Under the pieces are notes generated by a model. That model was not told where the DNA came from. It saw nothing but the letters and a program-made list of their open reading frames with translations, and did no database searches. From contig CBDDKF010000009.1 in the NCBI GenBank assembly GCA_965230015.1, forward strand, positions 75,277 through 139,276: DNA of 64,000 nucleotides, in the 5' to 3' direction. The stretch comes from JABSQH01 sp965230015. Lineage in GTDB: Bacteria; Actinomycetota; Acidimicrobiia; Acidimicrobiales; Ilumatobacteraceae. Shown one piece after another: positions 25,960 through 35,970 of the stretch. Positions within the stretch are counted from its first letter, which is position 1; each line of letters opens with the position of its first letter. Position numbers and translations under genes: made by a program.

Positions 25960-26105
25960 GACGTCGAGTCCGCTGTGACGCACTGGCGGGCCAGCCATCA
26001 CGCTCGATCCGTTCCACCAGCAACAGCCGTCCAGCCGGAGTCAATTCGCCTTACCGTGGGACACGAGCGGCCTCCTTCAAGATGGGGTGTGTCGCAACAC
26101 CCATC
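25960..26105 (-). pseudogene. 5' fragment of an IS481-type transposase gene
   Basis: Read leftward from 26105, the sequence GGGTGTTGCGACACACCC resembles an IS481 terminal repeat. It is followed by VSHGKAN and, one frame over, LTPAGRLLLVERIERDGWPA, which matches the N-terminal HTH leader of IS481 transposases. The reading frame then degrades. Together with the IS110 fragment downstream this is a patchwork of dead insertion sequences. Confidence 0.5.
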
Positions 26106-26841
26106 CCAGGAGCGAGGCCCCTCCCCTGTCAACAACGTCGTTGGGAGCTACAGCAGCGAGCCCACGGCCTGCGCAGTCAGCGCGTTGGGGTCGACGCGGG
26201 CGGTCGTTGGCATCGCCGCGACTGCTGCGGTGGAGCAGCTCGATCTTGCGACGGCAATCGCAGGCTTGCCGGTCAGCAGCGCAGGATCGATGCGTCAGCA
26301 CGGGTTGTGGCTACGCTGCGCGCACGGCCGAATAGGCAGAGCATTGGGGGTTACAGATGACGCACGAACTGGATCACGTGGTTCGCACGTACGCACAGCG
26401 GCTTGACAGCGCCGCCCCGGCGATCGAACTCGTCGAGATCCTCTCTCGTTCAAGGGCGTCGACGACGTCAGGAAGTGAGGTGACGTCGCGTCGCCGCGGC
26501 GGTTGCGGTCGCAGCGACCGCCCCGATCTTGCAGAATCCTGACGCCCGGAAGTCCCTGCTACGGGATACCGATGTGTTCCATTGAAGTGCGGGGTGCCGC
26601 CTAGGTCAGTTGCTTCCGTGACATCGAGCACTGCGGGCCGGGCCTCCGTCACATTCGATGTGGTCCAGTACAGCCACGGCTTCGTGAGCCCGGCGGCCTT
26701 CGGCCGAGACCTGACCGAGCGATCGCTCAGAGCGTGCGTACCATTCCATCGCCGGTCGGCAACCATAGGTCGCTGCGGTGAGCCACTGCAGTGCGCCGGG
26801 GTGCTGTTTCGCACGGTAGCCGAGGTTCGGTTCGGAGAGAC
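26106..26841. other. Gene-poor stretch
   Basis: No supported gene. A minus-strand frame at 26374-26814 is open but its composition looks random and it matches nothing I know. The region may be what remains of the gene whose 5' end is the truncated membrane frame at 26842-27042. Confidence 0.4.
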
Positions 26842-27042
26842 CTACTCCGAACCGCAGGAAGCCAGTGCCAGTGCCGCTACTAGGACGGCGAGGACAACCG
26901 TGTACCGAACCACAACAGCTCGTCGGCGACGTCGTTGGGCTTGTCGTGCGATCGCCGACAGGCGTTCGTTGGGATTGGCCACGTCAAGTTGATCGGCGGC
27001 GATTCGGAGCAAAGCCGTCAAGTCCTCGTCGAAGCTCGGCAT
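26842..27042 (-). CDS. Short membrane protein, possibly a truncated anti-sigma-like gene
   Basis: The 66-residue frame has a cytoplasmic helical segment (PSFDEDLTALLRIAADQLDV), a basic patch (RQAQRRRRR) and a C-terminal hydrophobic helix (YTVVLAVLVAALALASC). This is the layout of the N-terminal third of the anti-sigma-like protein at 39610-40503, which also has a helical stretch, basic region and TM helix before a large outer domain. Here a stop follows directly after the helix, so it is either truncated or a small tail-anchored protein. It lies about 200 nt from, and divergent to, a secreted-family gene. Confidence 0.42.
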   Translation of the reverse strand: MPSFDEDLTALLRIAADQLDVANPNERLSAIARQAQRRRRRAVVVRYTVVLAVLVAALALASCGSE

Positions 27043-27241
27043 CAGTCTCTCCGGCAGGTCGGCGAAATCGACTCGAATGTTAGCTCGCGTGTCTCTCGCA
27101 GGCAACGCACGCGAGCTTCCTGCTGACGAGCAACAACGACTATGCACGGGTCGTCCGACACCCATGCCACAGCAATCGTGTCGCTCCGGAGCTTCCTTGC
27201 GAGGGTCTTGACGAATACTATGGAAAACGCGACAGTGAACT

Positions 27242-27663
27242 ATGAAACTCGTTACGACCGTCTTAGCCAGTCTCGCCTTACTGTTCGCAGCGGGTAACGA
27301 TCAACCCCCGGCACCGCGGCGGCGGCGTTTCCCGCCCAGAACACGCCGACCAACGTGACCCAACTCGGATGCACGTTCACTTTGACCCATGGGAATGTCT
27401 TTGGGGGAGCGTATGCAAAGATATTTGACTTCGATCCGGACTGTGGACCCAATTCCTACGTTCGTGTGACTGCGTGGACTGGTTCTTCGCTCGTGAACGG
27501 CCCGACCTGTTACGCTACTCCGTCATCTCCGTGCGTGATCGGCAGCGGGCCGTCGGGCTATACCGTTCAGTCGTTCCGAGGGTTCTCGACGATCGTGGGC
27601 ACAACCGTGCAATTCTGCAACAACAGCGGGGCCTGCACTACGCGCTCCTACTCGGCACTATAG
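27242..27663 (+). CDS. Secreted HGN-family protein (copy A), frameshifted after signal peptide
   Basis: ATG 27242 opens a signal peptide (MKLVTTVLASLALLFAAG). The mature part is in another frame and reads TAAAAFPAQNTPTNVTQLGC, then TFTLTHGNVFGGAYAKI, then SSLVNGPTCYA and VQFCNNSGAC. The two parts join at a run of five C near 27304-27309, so one base has been gained or lost in a homopolymer: a slippage mutation, a phase-variation site or a read error. The mature core matches copy C at 37317-37733 closely. Four or more cysteines suggest disulphides outside the cell. A strong terminator follows. Confidence 0.6.
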
Positions 27664-27681
27664 TTTCAACCTCGACAAACG

Positions 27682-27715
27682 ACGGCGGCGCACTTCTCCA
27701 CAAGTGCGCCGCCGT
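27682..27715 (+). terminator. Rho-independent terminator after secreted protein copy A
   Basis: A perfect 14-bp stem (27682-27695 with 27702-27715) with a 6-nt loop is followed by TTTAGG. It begins about 20 nt after the stop of the secreted-protein gene and supports that gene as a real transcription unit. Confidence 0.8.
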
Positions 27716-27719
27716 TTAG

Positions 27720-28967
27720 GGTTGATCGTCCATTGCGGCATGGAGAACTTCGTTCTCGTCACAGGGGGAGTAGATGTCAGAGCTGAAGCGTCGACCGGCC
27801 GGGACGTGATGAGACGTTCGCTGGGCGTCGCTGGGTTTCGATTCCAGCGACCGTAGTGAGCGATCGTTGGACCGTCGCATAGTCGCAGTTAGTAGCGCTT
27901 TCGCGCTGGAGAACAGCACTCCGCGCCGGGCAAATCAGATCATCACGGCGCGTGCGAAAGAGAGCAACCCGCCGGGTTCGGCCGCCAGTCCATGACGGAT
28001 CGCTTTCGGTTAGGCGTTGGCCCAGGGGGTGTTTGGCGAGCACGAGTCTTCTCCCTCCGGACAGGCACCTGGGAGCCAAGAAGCAACCGACGTCGTCGGG
28101 TTCGATCCGCGCCCTCCAACTGATCTACGAGAATTGTCGGGGTGTGCCGACGGCTTCGTCATCGGTCGAGACCTTGTTCGTGGACGGCGCGGATCAGAAC
28201 TGCGCCGGAGCTGTGCAGAGAGGTCGGGCTCTGCAAGGTCCGGCGGTTCGTGCACTCAGTGGTGCTGTTAGCTAGCGAGAGTGGCAACGCGTTCATGGTC
28301 CCGGTGCAGCGAAACGATCTATCTCCTCATTCAGCTGATCTGGTCGACCGGCAGACCCGAGTACCGGCACTCGACTACTGCGGGTTGCCGGTCTGCCCTT
28401 TGTCGGGACCCCATGCCGGGCGGGTGTACGGGGGTTCGTCATCGACGCAGAATCCCGTAGCTGTCGACCGACAGGGTTGGAGATGGCTCTGCGTGGTCTG
28501 CAGATCAACGTGTTGGCGGTGACGGCGGCCGAGTCGGCCACGAAACCGCGATGCCTGGACCGGTTGTTCCATCACGCGGCGGGTCGAAATCGCACCGAAC
28601 GCCACGGTGACCCACGCCGACTATTTCGACCACCACCGCCTCATGTTCGACAAGGCCTTCGGAACGGGCGCCTTGCCCTGCCGACCAAGGGGGGCCATCT
28701 TCCGCGACAGTCGGCCACCACGGCTCAGTTCCCACAGTCGCTCCGGCCCAAGATGTCGCCAAACGGGGATCCTCGTGCGTCCCGACAAGCCGTTGACTGA
28801 GAGGAGCGACGGGCCAACCGTGATGACCTCCGAGCGAACACACGCCCCGCTGGACGAAAGTCGGGTACAACAGGCCATGAGGTGCAACAAGTTCAAAGAA
28901 CGAACGCAACCTTGACGCCGCTACTCGGGACTCAAACGAGCATCGTGACGCTACCCAGTAGGGCTAA
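27720..28967. other. Gene-poor stretch of 1.2 kb
   Basis: No frame longer than about 130 codons looks like a protein, and none has a clear ribosome-binding site. The base composition is close to that of neighbouring genes, so this is likely decayed coding DNA. I could not assign any fragment. Confidence 0.4.
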
Positions 28968-30137
28968 CTATGGCCATACGAGTGCACCCTGTGCGTCATA
29001 GATCAATTCCAGCGGGCCCGGTGCCAGAAAGTCCGCTGCCGATGGCGTCCCCGCGTCGCCGAACAATCCGATGTCTCCGTAGACATCGAGTTCACGCTGT
29101 AGTGCATCAGCGTTTGGGACGGCGAGACCAACACCCGGTGACGTAGTGGACTCGATGAGCTGCGCGTCTGCTCGCCACCGCGCAGCTTCGCCCTCAGTCG
29201 ACAGGAAGTTCGGGTTGCCGCCGCTCTCGATCAATGCCACCGCAGCAGCGCTCGCGGCGGTCGGGTTGGAGATAGCGTCACTGAGGCCACGCATAGTTGC
29301 TCGCATGAAGTCGCGCACAGGCCCCGGGGCGTCAGTCAGAGTGCGTCGATCGGCAAAAATCACCCCGAAGGAACCCGGCACTCCGTACGTCGTCGGATCG
29401 AAGAGGTCGTACCCGACGGCGGCGCGGTCAAGCGCAAGTGGCTCGTTGCTCTTCCAACCAGGGAAGCCGTCTATCGACTCGATCGCAATGTGAGCCAGCG
29501 GATCGAACCCGTCGAGCAACACGGTCTCGTAGTCATCACCCTCAACCAAACCTGCATCGAGCAGCATCGCCTCGATGCTGCTCGGAAGCTTGAACTTCAC
29601 GCCAATTCGACTTCCGGCAAGGTCCGTGAGCGAGTCGGCGACACCCTCTTTGACGATTAGGCCGTCGATCGGCGTGTGACCCCCGACCGAGAGAGCGACT
29701 AGGTCTGCCTGATTCTCGCGTGCGAAGGAGACCATCTCACTGAACGAGCCGCCTGACGCGAACTGGGCCTCGCCACCAGCAACCAGCGCATAGTTCGCCG
29801 TAGACCCGCTGGGAAGGATCTCCACGTCCAGGCAAACATCTTCGTAGTACCCGGCGTCAGCTGCAGTGATGACTTCGATGATGGACGCTGCGGCCGCGTA
29901 GTCAAAGCCGGTCAAAAAGGTGACAGTGCCAAAGGCCAGGTTTTCTTCACACCGCTCCTCGTCGACCACTGCAACTCTTCCATCGCCGGGCGGACCGCTC
30001 TTGGTCGCGCTGTCGTCACCACCATCTGTTGTCGACTCTGCGCACGATGCGAGCAGAACGGTGACACACATGATCGCTTTGGTGCCGCCGCGGAGCACAC
30101 GCCGGCGCGCCCTCGATAGCGCACGCTCGCGATGCAT
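28968..30137 (-). CDS. ABC-type substrate-binding lipoprotein (SsuA/THI5-like)
   Basis: The 389-residue protein begins with a basic signal region and a lipobox (VLLASC, Cys near residue 30), so it is lipid-anchored outside the membrane. The mature part has the NMT1/SsuA fold: FDYAAAASIIEVITAADAGYYED, ILPSGSTANYALVAGGEAQF, and SLTDLAGSRIGVKFKLPSS. Members bind sulfonates, taurine or hydroxymethylpyrimidine precursors. No permease or ATPase gene is adjacent, so the receptor is an orphan; it may serve a distant transporter or act as a sensor. An ATG a few codons from the basic stretch was taken as start. Confidence 0.82.
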   Translation of the reverse strand: MHRERALSRARRRVLRGGTKAIMCVTVLLASCAESTTDGGDDSATKSGPPGDGRVAVVDEERCEENLAFGTVTFLTGFDYAAAASIIEVITAADAGYYEDVCLDVEILPSGSTANYALVAGGEAQFASGGSFSEMVSFARENQADLVALSVGGHTPIDGLIVKEGVADSLTDLAGSRIGVKFKLPSSIEAMLLDAGLVEGDDYETVLLDGFDPLAHIAIESIDGFPGWKSNEPLALDRAAVGYDLFDPTTYGVPGSFGVIFADRRTLTDAPGPVRDFMRATMRGLSDAISNPTAASAAAVALIESGGNPNFLSTEGEAARWRADAQLIESTTSPGVGLAVPNADALQRELDVYGDIGLFGDAGTPSAADFLAPGPLELIYDAQGALVWP

Positions 30138-30520
30138 AGGGAGGCGACATGTCGCAGAGGCAGAATAGATGGGACTCACCCACGTGATTATTGCGAGTCG
30201 GGGCGACCACGGTCTAGTCATCCATCGCCCCGTCAATACGAGAGAGGGGGAGACCTGGCCTTTTCGAAGGTGGCGGTAGGTGCGGCCAAGGACTACTTGT
30301 CCCATGAGTTGCGCACCGCCTCTTCGGTGAGATGATGACGATCATGTATACGCTGTCGCCTTCGACCTCGCGGGATGACCTTCGTAGGTCGGCGTGCTCC
30401 GCCCAGTCAGAGCACGTCGTTCGGCCGAACCGTCGGCCCAAGCCGGGACTCCCACTTCGCCGAAGAGTGAGGCGGAGCCCGATAGTGTCAACTTCGCATC
30501 ACGGTGACGGAGGAGTTGAT

Positions 30521-30931
30521 ATGGCGAAGCGCGGGCCGAAGAAGCCACTCACGAAGGAGCACAAGGCCGCCATGGCCGAGGGGCGTCGCGATTCGAACGC
30601 CGTAAAGGCGTATCTAGCAGCGGTCCGAGCGGCGAGCCGGTCCAAGACCTCGCCACGTCCGCCCGAGGAGCTCACCGAGCGGATCAACATGATCGGCGGG
30701 CTACTCGATCAGGACTTAGACCCGCTTTCTGAGATCAAGCTCCGGCAGGAGCGCCGCGACCTCCGCCGAGAGCTTGAAGAAGCGACCCCTGAAAGTCAGC
30801 TCCGACAACTTGAGACTGACTTCGTCCGGTCTGCCGCTCGCTACTCGGAGCGCAACGGGATCGACTTCGAAACCTGGCGCGAGGCGGGCATCTCAGTCGA
30901 CATCCTAAAACGCGCGAAGATCAGCACGTAA
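30521..30931 (+). CDS. Conserved small basic protein (RYSxR-ID-ETW type)
   Basis: The 136-residue protein starts MAKRGPKKPLTKEHKAAMAEG after an ideal GGAGGAG site. A coiled-coil middle (EIKLRQERRDLRRELEEA) leads to the C-terminal block LETDFVRSAARYSERNGIDF, then ETWREAGISVDILKRAKI. The same block recurs in the gene at 41283-41633. I know similar small actinobacterial proteins only as hypothetical; the basic N terminus and helical C terminus suggest nucleic-acid binding. Confidence 0.8.
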   Translation: MAKRGPKKPLTKEHKAAMAEGRRDSNAVKAYLAAVRAASRSKTSPRPPEELTERINMIGGLLDQDLDPLSEIKLRQERRDLRRELEEATPESQLRQLETDFVRSAARYSERNGIDFETWREAGISVDILKRAKIST

Positions 30932-31054
30932 ACGTCGAACCGCCGCCTCCGCAGGGCGCATGCGCGCTCAAGCGCGCCACCAAGCGAGGCGGGGCGCAGC
31001 CTCCGAACCATCCCCGGACAGCATAAAACCGCATCGATTCTCCGGGCGCCGTGG

Positions 31055-33097
31055 TTACTCCCACGGCATCGTGTAGATCCAATCCCAAACGATCGCCGCG
31101 CCTTGATTGGTCACGTGCACTCCGTCGTAGCGGATGTCCGTGCCCCCGAGGGGAACGCCGCCAGGGCACAGGACCTCGTCTAGTCCCACCGTGACGGTGT
31201 TTCGGCGCTCTTCACTGAGGTCTTCAAGAATACGATTGAACGCAGCCACACGATCGGAGTCCGAGCGATCAGCCGTGTCCGCGTCCACCGGATGCATGCA
31301 CGGGACGCGCATCAAAGCGACCGTTCGATCGGGCGTTTCGATCGTCGAAAGCGCCCGTTCAAGACTCTGGCGGACATAGCTTGTCCAGTCAGGGCTTGGA
31401 AACGCCAAGACTTGGTCGCCAACTCGGTGATCCAGTATCTCCCACGCGCCCAGCATCACCAACACGACATCGGGCTCAGTGTTCCTAGCGGCGTCTGACC
31501 AACCGTCTAGGACCTCTGAGCAATAGTCGGGGGCGCTCGGCATGGCGCTCCCATCACTTCGGACTCTCTCACTGAGAGTGACACCGCAACCAAGCGCGGC
31601 GTATGCGTGGACCTCTAGAGGCGCGTCAGACCCGAGGTCTCGTTCGTTCGCAAGTACAAAGGCGGTGGAATCACCCACGAGAAGCGCGACCGGTTCTTCT
31701 ACCTCCGGACTGGGCCGCTCCGGTAAGACCTCCGGGTCCTCGACGGGGGCCGTGGCATTCTCCTTGACGGAATTCGGACCATCGACGACTCCGTCCGAAC
31801 TTGCAGGGGCCGACGGTATCGAAACCGGTGATTGAGCAGCTTCGACGGTCGGTCGCAGAATGGGCATGTCAGTCGAGAGGTGAGGCCCGCTAGCACGCCC
31901 GGGTGTTACTACAAGGGCCACCGCAACGAGCAGAGCTGCCGCAAGTGTGAACAAAAGGACCGGTTGCGCTCGACTTAGCCGCCGCGCCGGACGCTCAATG
32001 AGCCGATAGCTAAGCTCCGACAGCACAGCTATCGCGGCCACCTGAGAGATCACTACTGAGCTTTCTTGCCAACCCTGGTCCGAGAGGTATGAACCCAGAA
32101 CGACGATCACAGGCCAGTGCCACAGATAGATGCCGTAGCTCCGGCGCCCAATCGCAACGAGTGGGCCCCAACCAAGCCAACCCACAGGGCCTCCTGCGGG
32201 TCGAGCAGCAGCCACGACGACGACACCTGCAAGCATCGAGAAGACGAGGAATCCGCCCCGAAAGAGGCGCGCGTCGTCGCCACTAACGAACGCCACGACT
32301 ACCGCCATGAGACCTAGAGCACACCAGACGACCAGGCGTGATCTCGCAACGCGCATGAGTGCCGGGCTCAGGGCCGCGTGCGCGCTGACAAGAGCCAGAA
32401 CGCAACCAACCAGAAGCTGCTGGGCTCGCGTGTCGGTGCCCTGGTAGGCCCGATCCGGTGCTGCTGGTGAATAGAGCTCGGCCATCAGGGCCGCCGACAC
32501 GAGCGCCGCGCACGCTAACGCAGCGGCGAACCAGGCAGATCGGACGAAGCCGAATCGCAATGCGAGAACGATCGCAATGGGCCACAGGAAGTAGAACTGC
32601 TCCTCAACAGCGAGGGACCATGCGTGCTCGAAAGGGCTAGGGCCTAACGAGCTCTCAAAGTAGGACCCACCGTCGGCAATCAGCCGCCAATTGGCGACCT
32701 GTGCGAGGCTTGCAAGCGCATCGGTACGCGTCTCGTCCCACTGCTCGGGAATCATCACCGCACGAGCGGCAACGGCAGTCACGGCCGTCACGGTCACCGC
32801 CACCGGCCACAGCCTCCTCAACCGCGCCGTCCAAAATGCAGTGAGCGATATCCGACCAGCCGTAGCCAGTTGCCTGAGCAGGATCGACGTGATCAAGAAT
32901 CCTGAGAGCACAAAGAAGATGTCGACGCCGAGGCTGCCACCCGGCACCAGACTCGAACCCAGGTGAAACGCCACGACCATGACAACTGAGACCGCTCGAA
33001 GGCCATCGAGCGGTGGACAGTAGGGAAGCGGACCGGAATGCGCGGCTTCCGACCTGACCTGCCCGTCGGTTACAGAGGAGGCTCCAGCTACGAGCAC
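31055..33097 (-). CDS. Acyltransferase 3 (OafA/YrhL type) fused to an SGNH hydrolase domain
   Basis: The roughly 680-residue protein has an N-terminal acyltransferase-3 domain with about ten transmembrane helices. It contains PPLDGLRAVSVVMVVAFHLG (catalytic His), GSLGVDIFFVLSGFLIT, HAWSLAVEEQFYFLWPIAI and RRSYGIYLWHWPVIVV. A Pro/Ser/Glu-rich linker connects to an extracytoplasmic SGNH domain with VALLVGDSTAFVLANE (Gly-Asp-Ser) and IRYDGVHVTNQGA (Asp-x-x-His). Such proteins O-acetylate surface polysaccharides or peptidoglycan. The GTG at 33095-33097 is a best guess, as the frame is open for 130 further codons. Confidence 0.85.
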   Translation of the reverse strand: MLVAGASSVTDGQVRSEAAHSGPLPYCPPLDGLRAVSVVMVVAFHLGSSLVPGGSLGVDIFFVLSGFLITSILLRQLATAGRISLTAFWTARLRRLWPVAVTVTAVTAVAARAVMIPEQWDETRTDALASLAQVANWRLIADGGSYFESSLGPSPFEHAWSLAVEEQFYFLWPIAIVLALRFGFVRSAWFAAALACAALVSAALMAELYSPAAPDRAYQGTDTRAQQLLVGCVLALVSAHAALSPALMRVARSRLVVWCALGLMAVVVAFVSGDDARLFRGGFLVFSMLAGVVVVAAARPAGGPVGWLGWGPLVAIGRRSYGIYLWHWPVIVVLGSYLSDQGWQESSVVISQVAAIAVLSELSYRLIERPARRLSRAQPVLLFTLAAALLVAVALVVTPGRASGPHLSTDMPILRPTVEAAQSPVSIPSAPASSDGVVDGPNSVKENATAPVEDPEVLPERPSPEVEEPVALLVGDSTAFVLANERDLGSDAPLEVHAYAALGCGVTLSERVRSDGSAMPSAPDYCSEVLDGWSDAARNTEPDVVLVMLGAWEILDHRVGDQVLAFPSPDWTSYVRQSLERALSTIETPDRTVALMRVPCMHPVDADTADRSDSDRVAAFNRILEDLSEERRNTVTVGLDEVLCPGGVPLGGTDIRYDGVHVTNQGAAIVWDWIYTMPWE

Positions 33098-34173
33098 ATC
33101 GGCCGCCAGACGATCCCTACGATTGATCGTTCCATACCGAGTTCCACCATCGCAACGGAGCGATCCAGACAGCGACGGACGCTCCGAGGCCGGCACAGCG
33201 AGGACGGCCGAAGGTAGATCTCGCCATTTCTGAAGCGGGACGCTCGAACCGCGGACTCCGAGAACGCTCCAAGACGATAGAGATACCTCCCCACTTGCGC
33301 GGTCGCTGTCGACCTCCGAGTGATCCCAGAGCCATAGATTGCTGGAGGCCATCTGGGTAGTCGCCGGCGTGCCTGTGAGGGACAAGGCAGAGGTGGGGAG
33401 CACGAGATCGCATCGATGCTCGATCAAGCTGACACCACACCAGAGTCCACAAGGGAGCCGGTGCATCCCGGGCGCGTTCGAGCTCGACCGAACACTGGTG
33501 ACCATCGAGCCGACGTAGGCGCCGATCGACGAAGGCGGTCATCACAGACCTGCCTCCAACGAAACCGTAATGCGGTCGCCTGCAACAACGGGCACCGCGC
33601 CCATATTTGCGCGTCGAGCCCAGGTAGCCGACGACGCCATTTGCCGCCATATCCGGCCCCGGGGACTTGAACATCACCAGCCCAACACTAGCTAGCCCGT
33701 GAGCAGTACTGGGAGCGCAGGACATATGCAGGTTTCGGTGTGCCCCGAAAACTACACACCGCAGACCGCAATGTCTCCTCATGTCGCTGAATGCGACCCG
33801 CCTGCAGCTAAAGCTGCAGCACTGACGAACCTTGCGGCGAGTGCAAACTGAAGTATGCGTCCGACGCCTAGCCCCAGCGATCGCTTCTGGACTCACGTTG
33901 CTGGGTTCAGTGAGACCCCCAGTTGACCGCACGAACTACCAACCGAAGCCTGGCAAGGCCGGGACACGCCGGCGAGAGCCGCGCGCAAGCCCCAGCGGGC
34001 GCACGTCGATCAGATTCGGCCTCGACAGCATCTTCGTGGCCACTCCCGAACCGACTCTGCAACAAAGTATCGAAGTTCGGTTGACTATGTGTCCAATCGC
34101 ATGGAACTATGTGCACCGCAGCGCCAGCCTTATACGCCACATTGCCACCTAGACGTCTGAGAAGGAGTCTCAC
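33098..34173. other. Gene-poor stretch with the acyltransferase upstream region
   Basis: Besides an open upstream extension of the acyltransferase frame, I see no supported gene. The last 100 nt should contain the promoter of the secreted-protein gene at 34174, which has a GAGAAGGAG ribosome-binding site. Confidence 0.4.
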
Positions 34174-34767
34174 ATGCGCAACAGCCATGGCCGTCAGCCA
34201 AGACAAGAGGCGACTAGTCAACCGCCGACCGTGATTAGGCCGGTCCGACCTCGGCTTAGGTTCGGCTTCATCGCCGCGGTTGCAGTACTCGTTGTGGGCG
34301 TCAGTATCCCGGCAAGCGCGGCACCCAATCCCGCCCACAACGTCACGGTCAACCGGCTTATCTCGAACACCCCCGGACAGCAGTCGACTGCGTGCAGCGT
34401 GCAATACCAGCATGGCAATCTTTGGACCGTTTCATACGCGAAAATCCGAAGAGGATTTGCTCATCCCGAGTGGCTTCCGACAACGACCTCATCCTACGCG
34501 GCAAACGGATACCGGTACCGGTGGGGCGCGTCGTACCCAAACCTGCCTGACGGAAACACCGTGCGTTGCGCCGGTACCGACGTCACGCTGACGTATCTCT
34601 TCGGCGGACAGCTCCTCAACATCACCACCGGAGGAACCGGGGTGGGATGGCATCAGGCGACTGGGCCGCAGTGGTCCTCGATCGTCGGAGGCAGAGGTTG
34701 GGTTTCTGGAAACACGAATCCAGCGGGTGGACAACCGTTGGCTTCACGGGACTTTCCGGGCGTCTGA
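34174..34767 (+). CDS. Secreted HGN-family protein (copy B, divergent)
   Basis: The 197-residue product has a long basic leader and a signal helix (FGFIAAVAVLVVGVSIPASAA, cleavage likely after ASA). The mature domain opens with the family core CSVQYQHGNLWTVSYAKI, aligning with CTFTLTHGNVFGGAYAKI in copy A. The rest is aromatic and glycine-rich (WGASYPNLPDGNTVRCAGTD), longer than in the other copies. Two cysteines flank the core. It starts after a strong GGAG site, and a lipoprotein gene follows 37 nt downstream, probably cotranscribed. Function unknown. Confidence 0.72.
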   Translation: MRNSHGRQPRQEATSQPPTVIRPVRPRLRFGFIAAVAVLVVGVSIPASAAPNPAHNVTVNRLISNTPGQQSTACSVQYQHGNLWTVSYAKIRRGFAHPEWLPTTTSSYAANGYRYRWGASYPNLPDGNTVRCAGTDVTLTYLFGGQLLNITTGGTGVGWHQATGPQWSSIVGGRGWVSGNTNPAGGQPLASRDFPGV

Positions 34768-34804
34768 GGACACCGTTCCGAATCACAAATCATCTGGAGG
34801 ATCC

Positions 34805-35485
34805 ATGAAGTCGAGCATCCTGCTTGCCGCACTCGCTGTTACAGCCGTCTCATGCGGCGACCCAACGACCGCACCTCTGAACGTCGAGCCGATGGGCGAG
34901 GAGGTCCGGAGTGCGCCCTTCGCTGCCACTGAGACCCTCGCACCGGATGCGACACCCGAGGGCAGCTCTCCGGGGCCGCCGGTGTCCGCAACAAGTGGTG
35001 CCGTTGCGGACAGCACGGGTTGCGTCGGGAGCAATCACGACGACGCTCCGCTCTCAAGCTACGAAAGCGAGGAGGTAACCGCCTCATTCGAACCGTTGGG
35101 CAACGATGACTATGCGCTCATAATCTCGACCGCCCCGGGTACCCGCTTTGCCGCTGGATGTGTGCCGTCGGCGTCGGTTGCAACTGGCCTTGAGCTCGGA
35201 ATCTCCTATGCGCACGTCGTGCCGCTGAGAGACGCTGTACTAGTGACGCTGGTGGTACCGGACGACCGTGAGTTCGATGCCGGCGACGCGCTGTCTCCGA
35301 CAGAAGGTCCCTCGACAGGCAGTGCCGGGTATCGCGTCGAGACCTTTGTTGCAAGCGACAAGATGACGCGAGCGACATCCGGGGAGATTGTGGACAGCCG
35401 CGACCAGCTCGCTTGGATCGTCGTTCAAGCCCGTCTGGACTACACCGAGACGTTTGCAGCGCTCGGGCCAGACTTGCTCAGTTAG
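34805..35485 (+). CDS. Hypothetical lipoprotein paired with secreted copy B
   Basis: The 226-residue protein carries a lipobox (AVTAVSCGD, Cys near residue 17) and a Thr/Ser/Pro-rich spacer of about 50 residues. A domain follows with two cysteines (STGCVGSN and FAAGCVPS) and mixed strands (YALIISTAPGTRF, AVLVTLVVPDDREF). GGAGGATCC precedes the ATG. It is likely the lipid-anchored partner of the secreted protein just upstream. I recognise no family. Confidence 0.75.
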   Translation: MKSSILLAALAVTAVSCGDPTTAPLNVEPMGEEVRSAPFAATETLAPDATPEGSSPGPPVSATSGAVADSTGCVGSNHDDAPLSSYESEEVTASFEPLGNDDYALIISTAPGTRFAAGCVPSASVATGLELGISYAHVVPLRDAVLVTLVVPDDREFDAGDALSPTEGPSTGSAGYRVETFVASDKMTRATSGEIVDSRDQLAWIVVQARLDYTETFAALGPDLLS

Positions 35486-35970
35486 TTGCACCACGTCGGT
35501 GATCCCTACTGCGGCAGGCTCTCGCTCGGGACTCGCATGCCTCAACCGGCCTCGCATCCGCGTTCGGTGATCTGCGGACGCCAAGACAGCCCGTATCTGG
35601 AGCGGCCTGGCACGGGCGTGTACTAGTCGAATTGACTGGCCCTTGTGGCGGCGATTGTGAACCGATCCCCACCGCGTCGTAGGAAGCTCGTTGCGAGCAA
35701 GAGAGGCGAAGGTCTTGTCGTCGATTCGAACAGCTGCCGTGTTCCCGATAAGTCCGCGTCTACGGAGCTAGTCACGGTGCGGCGGCGAGGCCGGCTGAAG
35801 GGAAAACGAAGTGCACGTTCCGGTCGCGAGGACGCCAAAACACCAAGGAATTGGACGACCAGATACGGGCGTTCATTGGTCGACCATGTGACGTGAGCAT
35901 GGGGTCGAGTAGTCGGCCCTGTTAGGAGGCTGCTGGCCTGAATCGTGCGATACAAATAGAGCCTCAGCGT
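35486..35970. other. Intergenic stretch upstream of the LuxR-type gene
   Basis: No supported gene; short frames on either strand lack start signals and protein-like composition. It presumably holds the promoter of the regulator at 35971. Confidence 0.4.

Noticed and set aside
28505..28909. 134-codon minus-strand frame
   Set aside because: No start signal, no family, and alternative frames of the same length exist; not supported as a gene.
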